DNA of 64,000 nucleotides, taken from assembly GCA_030068075.1 (NCBI GenBank), contig CM057831.1, forward strand, positions 11,389,370 to 11,453,369, read 5' to 3'. This DNA is from Paguma larvata (taxonomy: Eukaryota > Chordata > Mammalia > Carnivora > Viverridae). Positions 13,535 through 26,500 of the stretch are shown in pieces. The notes beneath the pieces were generated by a model that was not told the origin of the DNA, did no database searches, and saw nothing but the letters and a program-made list of their open reading frames with translations. The position numbers were made by a program, and so were the translations under genes. Every line of letters starts with the position of its first letter. Position 1 is the first letter of the stretch.

Positions 13535-13738
13535 GGAGCACCTGGGTGGCCCAGTCGGTTAAGCACCCAACATCACCTCAGGTCATGATCTCATGGTTCA
13601 TGGGTTTGAACCCTGCATCAGGCTCCATGCTGACAGCTGGGAGACGGGAGCCTGCTTCAGATCCTGTGTCTCCCCCTCTCTCTGTCCCTCCCCCACTCAC
13701 ACTCTATCTGTCTCTCAAAAACAGATAAGCATTAAAGA
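13535..13738 (+). mobile_element. CAN-SINE
   Basis: Full-length copy. The 500 bp after it (13740-14240) are AT-rich with no gene or clear element. Confidence 0.9.
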
Positions 13739-14249
13739 AATTAATTTAGCCAGAAGAACGTAGAATGTGGTAAGGAAAAAAAAAATAAATATGGATGAAA
13801 AAAGCCTAATAGTCTATAACTGTAATTATAATAAAGGTTAATGGATTAGACTCACCTATCAAAAACAGAGATTCTCAGGATATTAACAAAAATAAAATGC
13901 AATCTTTTGAGTCTCAGTCAAGAACCTGTTAACATTATTACTCCAAAGAAAAAAAACGGATAGTTGGGAGATAGGAGGAAAGTATAGGAGAGAGATTTTA
14001 CCTTGTACATCTGTAAGTTCCTTTTGAATTTTCAATACATTATCTGTTTAGAAGAAATATAATCACGTTGAAATAATGTGTGGATCAAGGAAGAAATCAC
14101 AGTGAAAATCAGATACTATTTAGAATTGAGGAATAATAAAAATACTAGATATTAAAACTTACAGACTACAGTAACAGGATATTTGAAGGAAATTATAGAC
14201 TTACATGCTCTGTTGGAAAACTGGCTAAGTGTCTAACTTAAGTTTTTTT

Positions 14250-14460
14250 TATAATTTTTTTAACGTTTATTTATTTTTGAGAGACAGAGCGTGAGCAGGG
14301 GAAGGGCAGAGAGAGAGAGAGGCAGACGCAGAATCTGAAGCAGGCTCCAGGCTCTGAGCTGTCAGCACAGAGCCTGACGTGGGGCTCGAACTCACAGACT
14401 GTGAGATCATGACCCGAGCTGAAGTCGGCCGCTTAACCGACTGAGCCACCCAGGCACCCC
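14250..14460 (-). mobile_element. CAN-SINE
   Basis: Reverse copy directly abutting another reverse copy at 14461. Confidence 0.9.
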
Positions 14461-14650
14461 AAGAATTTTTTTTTTTTTATGAGAGAGTGTGAGTGGGAGG
14501 TGTGGGAGGGAGAGGGAGAGAACCTTCAGCAGGCTCTGCATGGTCAGCATGGAGCTCAATACGGGGCTCAATCCTGTGACACTGGAATCGTGACGTGAGC
14601 CGAAATCAAGAGTCAGACGTTCAACCGACGGCAGCCACTCAGGTCTCCCA
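14461..14650 (-). mobile_element. CAN-SINE (diverged)
   Basis: Older, more diverged reverse copy with T-run at 14466-14479. Confidence 0.8.
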
Positions 14651-14813
14651 GGAAATTTTTAGAAAGAGGAAAAATCCAAAGAAAATGGAAGAAATCAGCT
14701 ATAGGGGCAGAAGTTAAATGAAATAGAAAACAAACTACAATACAGTGTATCAAAGCCAGACTCTAAAAAGCTAAAACTAGCCAATACTTTGAAAATACTG
14801 ATTAGGAAAAAAT

Positions 14814-14937
14814 GGGGGGCGCCTGGCTGGCTCAGTCAGTAGAGCATGTGACTCTTGATCTTGGGGTCATGAGCTCAAGCCCCACGTTGGGTGTAGAAAT
14901 CATTTAAAAAAAAAGATAAACTTAAAAAAAAAAGGAG
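14814..14937 (+). mobile_element. CAN-SINE (short)
   Basis: Head and A-rich tail only. Confidence 0.85.
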
Positions 14938-15007
14938 AGTTACTCTTTCCTGAAAAATATATTAGTTCCCCCACTTTATAATGTGACAGTAACCAAACAT
15001 AGAGCAA

Positions 15008-15229
15008 CTTTTAATATTTTTTAATGTTTTTATTTATTTGTGAGAGGGAGAGAGAGAGACAGAGCACAAGTGGAGGGTGGGGCAGAGAGAGGGAGACACA
15101 GAATCAGAAGCAGCCTCCAGGCTCTGAGCTGTCAGCATGGAGCCTGACGTGGGGCTCGAACTCTTGGACTGTGAGACCATGACCTGAGCTGAAGTCGGGT
15201 GCATAACCAACTGAGCCACTCAGGCACCC
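15008..15229 (-). mobile_element. CAN-SINE
   Basis: Full-length reverse copy, next to a second reverse copy. Confidence 0.9.
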
Positions 15230-15235
15230 CACTTT

Positions 15236-15443
15236 TCTTTTTTTAATCTATTTATCCTGGGAGAGACAGAGACAGTGTGAGTGGGGGAGGGGCAGAGAGA
15301 GAGGGAGACAGAGAATCCCAAGCAGGCTCTGCCCTGTCAGCATGGAGCCCAATGTGGGGCTCGAACTCACAAAAGTGTGGAATCATGACCTGAGCTAAAA
15401 GCAAGAATTGGAGGCTTAACCGAGTGAGCCACCCAGGGGCCCC
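15236..15443 (-). mobile_element. CAN-SINE
   Basis: Second of two adjacent reverse copies; body slightly diverged. Confidence 0.88.
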
Positions 15444-15593
15444 TAGGAAGTCTTTCTTAAGTCTCTTTTGACTTACAGTCTATTTTGTCTGAAATTAGTA
15501 GAACCACTCCAGCAATTTTTTTTGCATGGAATGTAATTTTCCCGTTTTTTCCCTTTCAACATATGGCTGTCTTTGATCTAACGGGAGTCTTTT

Positions 15594-15715
15594 GGGGGGT
15601 ACCTAGCTGGCTCAGTCAGAGGAGCATGTGACTCTTGATCTCAGAGTCATGAGTTCGAGCCCCACACTGGGTGCAAGAATTACTTAAATGAATAAATATT
15701 AAAAAAAAAAAAAAG
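15594..15715 (+). mobile_element. CAN-SINE (short)
   Basis: Short copy placed inside an L1 ORF2 remnant (about 15450-15593, reverse orientation). Confidence 0.82.
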
Positions 15716-15899
15716 TGACTTGGAGGCAATGCAGCCTTAATTATTGAGACCCATACTTATGTTTATTTTCTTCTCTATTCTTTAAGCTTTCCAAAATTGA
15801 GATCATCCCCTTAATGAGATAAATTCCTTCGTCTACATTCCTCTACTTACCATCTCCAGTTGCCATCATTGGTCATTTTGTTTCAGGATTCTTAAGCTG

Positions 15900-16130
15900 G
15901 TTAATAAAACAGTCAACATTTCGACAGCACACCTCATGTGTTTGGCACTGCCCTGAGAGCGTCCCTATGTTACTTCCATTACCTCTCACAACGACCCTAT
16001 GAGGTGGGCGCGATTTTTATGGGAGAACTGAGGCAAGAGGCTGAGAAATTGGCCCAAATCATAGGCCAGTCAGTGATAGTCAGGATTTAAACCCGCTCAT
16101 TCTTGCTCTCTCTCCGATAAGCCATTCTAA
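15900..16130 (+). mobile_element. MIR element
   Basis: Core phrases: CCTCTCACAACGACCCTATG, AGAACTGAGGCAAGAGG, and a diverged CAGGATTTAAACCCGCTC. Confidence 0.75.
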
Positions 16131-16224
16131 AGTTGTTAGGAAAAAGTAAGCAAGATTACTCAAGAAAATTTTTTAAGTGTAATGAGGGTATTCAAAACGT
16201 TATAAAACTACAGTAATTAAACTT

Positions 16225-16293
16225 GTGGATTTGTTTGTTTGTTCGTTTATCAAAAGTTGCACGCTCTTCCGACTGAGCCAGCCAGGTGCCCCC
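16225..16293 (-). mobile_element. CAN-SINE head fragment
   Basis: About 50 bp of the tRNA-like head (CTGAGCCAGCCAGGTGCCCC) after a GTTT-rich run. Confidence 0.6.
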
Positions 16294-16323
16294 AACTCTG
16301 TATACTAAAAATAAATATCATGG

Positions 16324-16528
16324 AGGGGTGCCTGGGTGGCTCAGCCGGTGAAGTGTCCGACTTTGGCTCAGGTCATGGTCTCACCGTTCCTGAATTCAAG
16401 CCCCATGTCGGGCTCTGTGCTGACAGCTCAGAGCCTGGAGCCTGCTTCGGATTCTGTGTCTCCCTCTCTCTCTACCCCTCCCCCACTCACGCTCTGTCTC
16501 TCTCAAACATAAATAAACATTAAAAAAA
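16324..16528 (+). mobile_element. CAN-SINE
   Basis: Full-length forward copy. Confidence 0.92.
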
Positions 16529-16534
16529 TGTAAA

Positions 16535-17270
16535 CTAGAAGAAGAGCTTAAAAAAATATATCATTGAGACATAATTACAAATCTCAAAATACGCTCAACC
16601 CCCCCTGAGAACTTGTTACATAATAAAGGTGGGTTTCTGGAACAGCCTAGAAAAAGCAGATTTCAATAAATGGATTGGAATACTGGCTAACTGGGTCACT
16701 ACTTCATACCTTACAATAAAATAGACTCTAGGTGGATCAAAAGATGTAAATACAAAAAAGTAGAGCCATAAGTACTAGATAAAAGCATGGAAACATTTAA
16801 TCTGGGAATGGGGAAGGCCTCAGTGCTACGAATCCCTGAAAGCCATACAAAAATAATAAATTCTACCTAAAGTAAATTTATGCCATACAAAATAATACAA
16901 AATAATAAATTCTACCTAAAATATATTTATGCCAAAGACCATATATATGATTAAAACCTAAACTGGGTAAGACAGATTTACAAGTCACGGCTAAAGACAG
17001 ATTTCCTTAGTGCAGATAGAATTCTTAAAGATCATGAAGAACCACCTAATAAAAAAAGAGGCAAAGGATTGGGAACAATAACTTACGGTAAAAGAAAATA
17101 CAAGCAGCTCTGAAATAAGATGCTCAACCTCAATCATAAAATGAAATCGAAGCCACCTTTTATCAGTCTGGCAAAATTACAGTATTAACACTGTATAGTT
17201 TTTGGCAACTATGTAGGGTTGGGTCTCGTCTTGCCTTAAAAAGATAAGAAAAACCAAAGCCAAATGATTT
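16535..17270 (+). mobile_element. L1 ORF2 remnant (old)
   Basis: Degenerate 3' part of L1 ORF2 (for example ATAAATGGATTGGAATACTG and AAGATGCTCAACCTCAATCA). It contains a local duplication near 16845-16935 (ATAATAAATTCTACCTAAA twice). No open reading frame. Confidence 0.6.
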
Positions 17271-17389
17271 GTCTCAGGTGTAGGTTACTGACCAGTTCCT
17301 AATTTGTTGGACTCCAAAACGCATGTCCTTAATCAACCAACCATATACATTGGCAAAGAATTTAAAAAAGATAATACTTGAGAATTTAG

Positions 17390-17628
17390 ATTAGGGTTTC
17401 TCAATATCAGTGCTATGGACGTTTGGGGCGAGGTAATTTGTTGCGGTGGGGAAGGCCGTTCTGTGCTTGGTAGGATGTTTAGTGGCGTCCTTGACCTCTG
17501 TCCACTAGATACCTGTCACACCTATCCTCCACACCCCCTTCCCTGCCAGTTTTGACAGCCCCAAATGTCTCCACGCATTGCCAAATGACCCCTGGTAAAA
17601 CTGCCCCAGACGAGAACCACTGCCTTAA
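17390..17628 (+). mobile_element. MER20 (hAT-Charlie) DNA transposon
   Basis: AGGGTTTCTCAATATCAGTG at the left, GTAGGATGTTTAGTGGCGTC in the middle, and GAGAACCACTGCC at the right: a near-complete MER20. The next 200 bp (17630-17856) hold nothing recognised. Confidence 0.8.
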
Positions 17629-17856
17629 ATATTCCTACCTTCTAACGTTACCTTAAGAGATCAAGAAAACAACATCATGCCCAAAGGTAGTCACCTTTTG
17701 TAATACTGAAAAGCAGAAGCACCGGGGGTACGATAATGGATGAAAGATTTAAAAAGCTAAGGTAGATATAGTCAGTGTACTCAGAGTTGTTAACAATGCC
17801 CATCTGATGACAGAACCTAGAGAATTCAAAATTGGTCCTTTAAAAATAATGGCTAT

Positions 17857-18069
17857 GGGGCGCCTGGGTGGCTCGGATGGTTAAACGTCCAACTCGATTT
17901 CGGCTCAGGTCGTGATCTCACGGGTTGGTGAGTTGGAGCCCCACATCAGGCTCCACGCACCGACAGCGTGGATTCTCTTGAGATTCTCTCTCTCCCACTC
18001 TGACCCCCCTGCACACACGCTTGCTTTCTCTCTCTCAAAATAAACTAAAAAAAAAAAAAAAAAAAAAAG
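17857..18069 (+). mobile_element. CAN-SINE
   Basis: Forward copy with a tail of about 21 A. Confidence 0.92.
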
Positions 18070-18570
18070 AGTGATCAAGCCATGAAGACACGGAGGAAAC
18101 GTAAACACATGTTGCTAAGCAAAAGTGGCCAGGCTGAGAGGCTACATATTCTATGACTCCAATGACATGACATTCTGGAAAAGGCAAAACTATGGGGACG
18201 GCAACAAGATCCGGGGTTGCCAGGAGTTAGAGGTGCCAGGAGGGACGGGCCAAGAGCATAGATTTTTTGGACAGTGAATCTGCTCTGTAGGACTGTAATG
18301 GTGGGCACATGTCATTATACATTTGTCCGATACAAACAATGTACGTCAAGAGCAAACCCTAATTAAACTATACTTCGGGTGATGACAAATCAGACAGTAT
18401 ACAGTCGTACATTATCATAACTATAGTACTTTGGCGGGGGAGCTTGATAGCGGGGGAGGCCGTGCATGCGTGGAGCTGAAGAGTATATGGGAAGTCTCTG
18501 TACTTCCTGTTCAATTTTGCCGTGAACCCAAAACTGCTCTAAAAAAGTCTGTTTAAAAAAACCAAAGGAC
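18070..18570 (+). mobile_element. L1 3' end remnant
   Basis: GACATTCTGGAAAAGGCAAA and the terminal TGAACCCAAAACTGCTCTAA are typical of old L1 3' ends. The adjoining 18570-18860 holds no gene. Confidence 0.6.
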
Positions 18571-18862
18571 TTTAAAACATGTCTGACCTGTTCGACCTTT
18601 AGAGAAAACCATGATCTTCCCAGTCATTACTTACTCAGCTTCTCAGACATGTGATTAAGGGCAAGAGTGACCCTCCTTCGGTAAAATATGGTTCCGCCGC
18701 CGCAGATGAACAACCCGAATTAACCGCGCTGAGTGGTGACTGTAGTAACACACCCTCGTGTTAGTATTTTGGTGGTAGCAGTGTATGTAATTTTAAGATT
18801 CAAACTTCTATCGTCCAAATTTTCTGTAATAAACATGCATTGTTTACACTCAGGAGACGTTT

Positions 18863-19063
18863 TCCTTTTTTTTTTTTTTTACAGAGAGCAAGCAAGTGCA
18901 CGTGTGCACACAGAGGGATGGAGGGAGAGAGAGAATCTTAAGCAGGCTCCATGCTCAGCAAAGAGCCCGACCTGGGGCTCCATCTCCTGCCCCTGGGATC
19001 ATGACCTGAGCCCAAATCAAGACTCGGACGGACGCTTAACGCACTGAGCCACCCAGTTGCCCC
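18863..19063 (-). mobile_element. CAN-SINE just downstream of HYOU1
   Basis: Reverse copy ending about 50 bp before the HYOU1 polyadenylation signal. Confidence 0.88.
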
Positions 19064-19114
19064 AGGCAACAAACATTTTAAAAACCACAGCACACAAACT
19101 GTAGAAAAGAATAT

Positions 19115-19120
19115 TTTATT
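19115..19120 (-). terminator. HYOU1: HYOU1 polyadenylation signal
   Basis: AATAAA on the minus strand (TTTATT on plus), about 1.44 kb after the stop codon. That spacing fits the long 3' UTR expected for HYOU1. The interval 19121-20556 carries no other recognisable gene and is taken as 3' UTR. Confidence 0.7.
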
Positions 19121-20556
19121 GAAACAGTTTCTCAATTAACAATGGGCCAAAGTACAATTTGACTCAAACCTGTCCAACCAGCCTCAACTGCTAGTGAAAG
19201 AACTCGGAACATACAGGACGGGGTGAGACCCTTACGTCTCATATCTGCCAATGTGGCAAAACAAAATCAAAGAAAAAAAAAAAAAGGAAAAAAAGACACA
19301 GACAGACACAACCAGGTTCCCCCTTGCCCTGGGAGCTGGGCGGCAGCGGTGGCTCCTGCTCTGGAAGAGTACTGGAGGACAGGCTCCCCAACATCGGCGC
19401 GACGGGCCAAGAGCCCCCATCTTAGCAGAGCGGCGCAAGAAAGGCTGGCCGGCCCCCACCCTCTTCCTTCACCCGCACGGCCTGCTCGAGGAGGGCGAGG
19501 TGGCACTTTTGCCTTCACGCCGCGGTCTCTCCTTCTCCCAGGGTCTCGGGGTAGGGGCTCACAGTAGAAAGCACATTTTGGTCAGCCCAGGGGGCCAGGG
19601 GACGAGGGAAAGGCCATGTCTCAGAGGGCAGAGGACAGGAGAGCGGACAGGGCCCGGAGGCACAGGGACACGGAGGGCCAGGAACAGGGAAGAGGTGGAC
19701 TCTGACAGTGCCCGCGGGATGCTGGCGTCCCCCGCTGGCCACTCCACACGCTGTGCTGCGTCCGAGAGTCCACGAGCGGAGCTCTGCGGTTTTCAGATGC
19801 CTGTCCCGCAGAGGGGGCTGGATTCCCTTCTTCACGTTCTCCCTGCCTACTCTAGCCAGAGGAGGGACGGCCACCGCGGGCCGTACAAGCGGGCGGGGAT
19901 GGATCGAGCTTTCCTGCAGCCAGTCCCGATGGAAAGACCCGGGCAAGAGGCGGACAGCTGCCTTCCTTGCAACGGGAGGCCAAGGAAACCCGGGGAAGAG
20001 CCGTCCCTGTGGATGGGGCCTTCTAGGGAAAGACAAGACCTTGGAGGAGAAAGAGCATAGATAGGCACTCAGAAACCAGACCTGGTGACCAAGGCTCTGT
20101 AGACACTGGCCCCCGTGGGGTGGACTTGGTGGCGGAAGAGGGAAGCAGGGAGGAGGACAGAGGAGACCGGAGACTCTCTAATAGCCCAGGGCATCCCTCC
20201 CCCGCCTGCCAGGTCCATCGACCCCTCACGGCCAATCTCTCACCTACCCACAGGCAAAGAATTAAGACACAATAGTGATTTTTCCCAAATGAGGGCCTGG
20301 ATGGGTAGGGAACCAGGGGTGGGATCGGGAACTAGAACAATTTCAGTTTTTACCACAGAACCGCTGCCGAAGGAACTGGTGAGCTGTCCCTTCCTTCCCC
20401 TTCCCCACAACTCCAATCGAGGTGGGAGAAAAGGAACCAAAGCCTCTGAGGGCAGGAGCAAGCCCTCCCCCCACCCTCGATGTTTAATAAATAGAGGAGG
20501 TAGGAGAAGGGGGAGGGGGGGAAGAGGGAGGGGGGAATAGGGTTGGGGAGGGTTGG

Positions 20557-23500
20557 TTATAATTCGTCATTCTTCAAAGTCTGCTTCTGTCCGGCTGACT
20601 GCTCCTTCTGTTCCGGTTCTGCTGGGAGTGGGGAAGAGCAAAGCGAGGCCAGCAGGTAAGACGGAGGTAAGAGGCCCCGTTCTGGACAGATCCTCCCCGC
20701 TGGACCCTACACCAGGCTCCCGGGTACCCCCAGCGCCACATTCACCTGCTCCGGGGCCTTCCAACTCCAGCGGTTCGGCGTCTGATGGTTCAGTCCCTGC
20801 TTTTGGGAGGAAGAGGTTAGCCTCCGCTGAAGGGAGGAAGGGTTAAGCTAATGAAGGGGCTGGCAAACTTTTTCTGTAAAAAGCCAGATGGTAAATGTTT
20901 TAGGGGTGGTGGGCCACACCCAGCTGCTTGGCACAGACACGCTCGTGTGGATATGCAATACACTAAAAACGTAAGGGCCATTCACCACTTGTGGACCTTC
21001 TAGAAACAGGTTGTGCCTGCAAGTCTGCCAACCCCTAGGCTTAGCAACATCCATGCTGCTAATCACGTTCCTTGACTCACCAGTCTCTTTCTCAGGTTCT
21101 GAAATGGGCTTTACATCTTCAGCCTGGCCTGGAGGGAAACCGGGGGTAAAATGTAGTCCCAGGAGGCAAAGGAGGCCTTCCTCCTGCCCAGCAGCGCCTG
21201 GAGCCAGGCGCCCTGCCCTCACCTGGTGGAGGGATGACCTTCTCCGCCTGGTCACTGGCACTGGCATTGAGGGGAGGCTCTGCCCGGGTTGCATTCTTGT
21301 CCTTGGGCCGGGGCCGGGGCTTGGTAAACTTGGCCTTGTTGAGCAGATACTGCACCTCACGGTCCAGGGCCATCATCTTGGCCTCGATGTCTTTCGAGAG
21401 CAACACGGGCTTCTCTGTGGCGGGAAGCTTGGCCTGCTCGGCCACGGTCGCGTTCTTCCAGGCCTGTGGGCGAGGCCAGGACAGGCTCAGAGCTAGCCCT
21501 TCAGAGCGCAGGTTCTCTCTGGCCGGGATGAAATACACCCCAAACCAGCCCCGGGCTCTTCCCTCAGATGGCAAACCACTCCACTACCCCTGGCTGTCAG
21601 GCCCCATGAGGGTAAGCAGACTCCTCAGGACGGCATCTGAGGCTCCCCGCCAAGGAGTCCCAAACTCGCAGCCACGTCTGGGACCATGTTACCAGGGACC
21701 AACCACGGCTGAAGCTCTGGATTATTCCCTGGTCTCTCCGCTTCTGAGCTCTGGCTCAAATTCACTCCCCATACATCCGAAAGGGAAGGTTCGGCCTCCC
21801 GTGACGAGTCACCCTCCCCTACCCGAACGGCAGCCCACCTTCTGAGTGCAGCTCCAGCCCCAGCTGCTCGCAGCAGCTGCTCTACCCTCGCAGGGATGGG
21901 CTGTGCTGCTCCTGCAGTCTACCCAACTCCCGGCCAGGACCCTCGCTTGGGGCGAAGCAGACGTGGCCTCAAACGTAAACACCTTCTGCCTTCCCGACTA
22001 GCCGCCGGGCAGGGAGGCGGCAGCTGCTGACCCCCGCGTCCCGGCCTCTCCTCGCCGCCCAGCGCGGCACGCCCGGCCCAGTGCGCACTCACACGGGGCT
22101 TGCTTACCCAGGTCTCGTTGATGACTTTCTCTAACGTTGCCATCTCTACCTCGGTGAAGATCTGCTCCATCTCTGGGATGAGCCGGGCCCCCCTGGAAGC
22201 CAGGAAGGAGACGGTGAGCCCAGCGGGGAGAGGGCTCTGGGGTGCGGGCATGGGACTCTGGGAAGCTGATGGACCTCCAGGCTCGGCAGGACCAAATAAG
22301 GAAGAAAATCGAAGGGGCCGCTCACTTGAGGAACATGCTGGAATGGTTGAGGAGATTATCAAGGGCGGACAGCCGTTCGGGCCACTTCTTGCGCTCTTCC
22401 ACCCGAAAAAACAACCCGTGGCACAGCTTCCTCAGCTCCGTCAGCTTCTCCTTCAGCATCTGATGGACGCGGAGTGGGAGTGGGCGGAGGGGGGTGAAGG
22501 GAGGAGAGGCCGGCCCTGGAGCCGCCCCACGCCCCAGCTCTCCTCACCTTCTCCGACCCTGGGAGAGCAAAGCGAGGGCTCCCATCCCACCTGCCAAGTC
22601 CTGGGAGGCCCCTTACCCCTGTGGTGGCCCCAAAGCCCTCGTCCTCCAGCCAGGAGGAGGCAGCGCTGAGTTTCCCAGAGATCTCCTCACGCTGCTCCTC
22701 GGTGGACACTTCCTGGTACTCGGGCTGGTACAGTTTGTCCTAGGGAGGCGCACACAGGCCCAAGCATGCACCGAACCCCAAGGGCGGGGCTCACAGAGCC
22801 AGACCCTCCTCGGGCACAGGCCCCAGGGCAGGTGTGTCTCCCGGCCCACCAACCTGGGTCTCAAAGATAAAAGCTTCCAAGCTGTTGGCAGCCTTTTCCC
22901 GTTCCTGCTTCTCCAGGTCTCGGGATGTCAAGTCTTGAAGTCTGTGGGATGAGAGAAGCAAGCATGAGGGAGGGAGCTCCTTGAGCTCAGACCCTGGGCT
23001 CTCCCTCCCAGGGGTGCCACTGCCTTGAGCACCCTATGCGCACACGCACGCACACACACGCACACACACGCACACACACACGGGCGCACACAATCTCTAC
23101 TCACTTCTGCACTGAGCGGGCCAGCTCATCCTCGGGCAAGTCGGGCAGGTCCAGAACCACCAGCTCCACCCCAATCTCCTCGACCATTTTCTGCTTCCGG
23201 GCAGGCTTCTGCTTCTTTTCTTCCTCTGGGGCCGGAGGAACAGCCTCAGACCCTGCCTCCTTTTTCTCGCTTGGCTTCTGGCGGGGGAAAGAAACAAGGA
23301 AGTCAGGAAAAGCTCGGGCCCTTCTAGTCCTCACGGGCAAGCATCTGTTCCCTTCGCCTCCCGTTCACCTGGGCCTCGGGCTTTTCCTCGTTTTCTTTTT
23401 CTGTGGCCTTTTCTTCCTCAGGAGCTGCGCCCTCCTTCGCCTCGGCGGGTGGGGGCTGAGAGGTATCCTCCAGCGGGGCATCCGCCTCCTCCTTGAGCTC

Positions 23501-26500
23501 CGCTTGCTCTCCGGGCTCGTCCTTGCTCCCCTCAGCAGGGGTCTCCTCTTCCTCCTGGGAAACGATCACGAGCACCGCCCCCCCCACCAGGTAACGGTCA
23601 CTAGCAGAGCCTGTGGATAAGCTCAGCAAGCAATGCCAAGCCCCCCCAGGCTCTGCTGTGAAGGGGCCTGCTGCTCCCAGCACAGCCTGGGGGAGAGGGG
23701 AGGAGACAGATGACTGTACGGGAACAGGCCGACGGCAGCCTGCTCAGACAAGAAGTGCTTGGACAGGAAGGGAACGTACTCTGGAGCTCGAGCACAGGGA
23801 CAGCTCAGGGTCCAGAGGAGGGCATGGTTCCCTCAGCGAGGGCTCGGGTTCTAGTCAACCCTCGGCAGCCAGAATGCCCGCCCCGATCCCTGCCTCTGCT
23901 GCCACAACCCAGCCCCAAACGCCATCCTCCGAGCTCCCCTGGCTCCGTGCCAGCCTTACCTGGACGGTGTCTGTACCATTCTCTTTAGCGTCTGGTGTGC
24001 TACCGCCTCCAAACAGGCTGGAGATGGTGTTGCCAAGTTCTAGGAGGAAGTAAGGCCAAAGACTCAAAGGGGCCACAGCAGCGACACCACCTCCTCGCCC
24101 AAGAGCAAGGCCTGCCCACCTCCCCGAAACGCACGCAGGTGTGTCGGCTCTCACACATACGTGCACGCGCACACGCACACTCACTCATCTTACTGGTCAG
24201 AGTAGATTCCTCCTCTGGGCTGTCCTCCACCAAGGTCTCAAACACAGACTCCACCTAGAAACGGATTCAAGATGAAGAGACACACATGCTAACCCACCTT
24301 GTCGCCACAAACGTCCTGCCACGGTCGGTGTCTACTCACACACGTCTGTGGGACCTGCAGCAGTGCCGGCCTATCCCCTCACCTGCCTTCTTCTGAGGGA
24401 CCTTGAATCAAGTCACCTCCCCCGCTGCGTTATGGGCCCTCCTGAGGACAGGGTGAGAGCTCCTTCTTTCCCTCAGAGCCTTGCACTTCTCCACTTGAGG
24501 ACGGAATGGGCCGTGATTTCCCACAGTATCTTCTAAAAGATGCTCACCCCCAGAACTACTTTATTTATCTTTAAAGTAGGCTTCATGCCCAACGTGGAGC
24601 CCAACGCAGGGCCTGAACCCACAACCTTGATGTCTCATCAAGACATGAGCTGAAACCAAGAGTTGGATGCTTAACTGACTGAGCGACCCAGGCGGCCCGC
24701 CCCGCCGCTGCCCCAAACCATTCTTTGGGAATGGATTACTTGGCCATTCTATGACTCTATAGGTCCTGAATTTTACAACATCTGTAAGTCCTTACAGGCC
24801 CTGACACGGGTCCCTGGTTAGCCATGTTTAGAGTCAAGACTTACCCACCTCCCAACCCCTTCTCGCTTATCATGTTCTATTACCACGCGGAACCACTCTA
24901 GAAAGGCTGGTGGGGCCTGTACCCTTGCCCTGGACCCACGTCTCATTCTGCCCTCACCCTGATGAGGCTGAGCACGCCACTCTCGTCCAGGTTGAAGTGA
25001 GCCTTGATGCCCTTGGACTCGTGGTCGGGATACTTCTTGAAACTCTCACCCACACCTTTTAGCTTCACCGTGGTCAAGTTCTGGGAGCCAAATACCCTGG
25101 TTGGGGAGGAGAGAGCAATTCCAGGGCGCTCAGCCGGCCTGTCTCCAGCTTTAGACCACCCGGCCCCCCGACACGAAATGTTGGGCCCTCCAGAGGAGAT
25201 GCTCACCCCAATCCCGACCGCACAGCCTGCTTTCCGTCAGCCCCGTGGCCCCAGATCCTCCCTCCTGGAGCCCCCGCCCTGCCCCACCCGCTCACCGAAG
25301 ATCCTCGGGCCCCATGAAGCCCAGGTCACCGTAGTTGATGTGGAAGTTGAAGTCATGGTTGTAGCGGTTGAAGGTGATGACTTTGCGTTGAGGGTAGGGC
25401 CCCATTCGGGAGAAGAGAACCCGCTTATTGTGCTTCAGGCTGCGAACCCCGGGCTCCTCCTCCACCTCCCTCGTGAACTCCACCTACACAGCAGGCCGAG
25501 AGAAGGCACACTGGAGGGCCGGAGCAGGCTCTGGGGCAAGGGTGCAGGGAGAAAGTCAAAACTGGCTGAAAAACGAGGGTCCCGGCCACGGTAGACAGAG
25601 AAAGCACACTTGGCGAGGCGATCGGCCAGGCCTACTCACCAGGATGGGGTAGATCACCGCGTCGCGCACGACAAACGGCTTCACCTTGAAGGCTTTACTG
25701 AGCGCGGCTGCCTGGTACACGGCGCCCATGGCGGCCGCTTCGTCCGCGTTGATGTTCTTCCCCAGCTCCTCCCTGTGAGAGTCCTGCGCCTCAGCACGTC
25801 CACTCCGGAGCCCCCCGCCCGGCCTCCCTCTCCGCAGCCCCGGCCCCGGGGCCTCGGCACCCACACTCACTTGCCCACGGCCTGCAACAGCACCTCCTGA
25901 ACTTTGGGGACGCGAGTGGCCCCACCGACCAGGATCACCTGCTCGATCTCGTCCTACAGAGACAGACGGGAGATGGGACAGCACGTCGTCAGCCCTCCTC
26001 CGCGGCACCGACTCATCCCGTGACATTCCTGCCCCCTCCTCCCCGCCACCTAACCACTCTCTATCCTGCATGCCCCCCCTCACCCCCGCCTCCTGTCCCC
26101 ATCTCACTACCCCCTCACCAAATTCATCTCAGCACTCTGGAGGGCCTGCTGCACAGGCCTGGGCACCCGCTCGAATAAATCTGCACACAACTCTTCAAAC
26201 TCCGCGCGGGTCACTTTCGCCTTGAAATCCACGTCATCCATCAGGCCCTCGATCTGGGGGGGGAGGATGGGGCAGGTCAGAGCGCCCACCCAGGTCCTCC
26301 TGCTTGGGTGGGCGGGTCAGAAACCGAGGGAACTGGACTTTGGGAGCACGGCAGGAGGCCCGGGAAGAAGGGATGGGCCACACCACGTGCAAGGGGCCTA
26401 GCTCCGGATGGTGGGGTCCACCCTCTCTGGGTGGAGAATATTTGCCCTCGACCAGCCGCGAGCGGGCACCTGTGCCATGTGATCGGCGTTGGCACTCAGC

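Noticed and set aside
13546..13728. Many 60-codon frames starting MAQSVKRPTSAQVMIS
   Set aside because: All are translations of CAN-SINE copies; they recur at dozens of sites and are not genes.
19251..20060. 269-codon plus-strand open frame
   Set aside because: Antisense to the HYOU1 3' UTR; no recognisable family, and it begins in an A-rich run.
22241..22463. Possible extra coding exon in HYOU1 intron between 22192 and 22326
   Set aside because: The flanking exons already join in frame to the family length; the open frame here is on the opposite strand.
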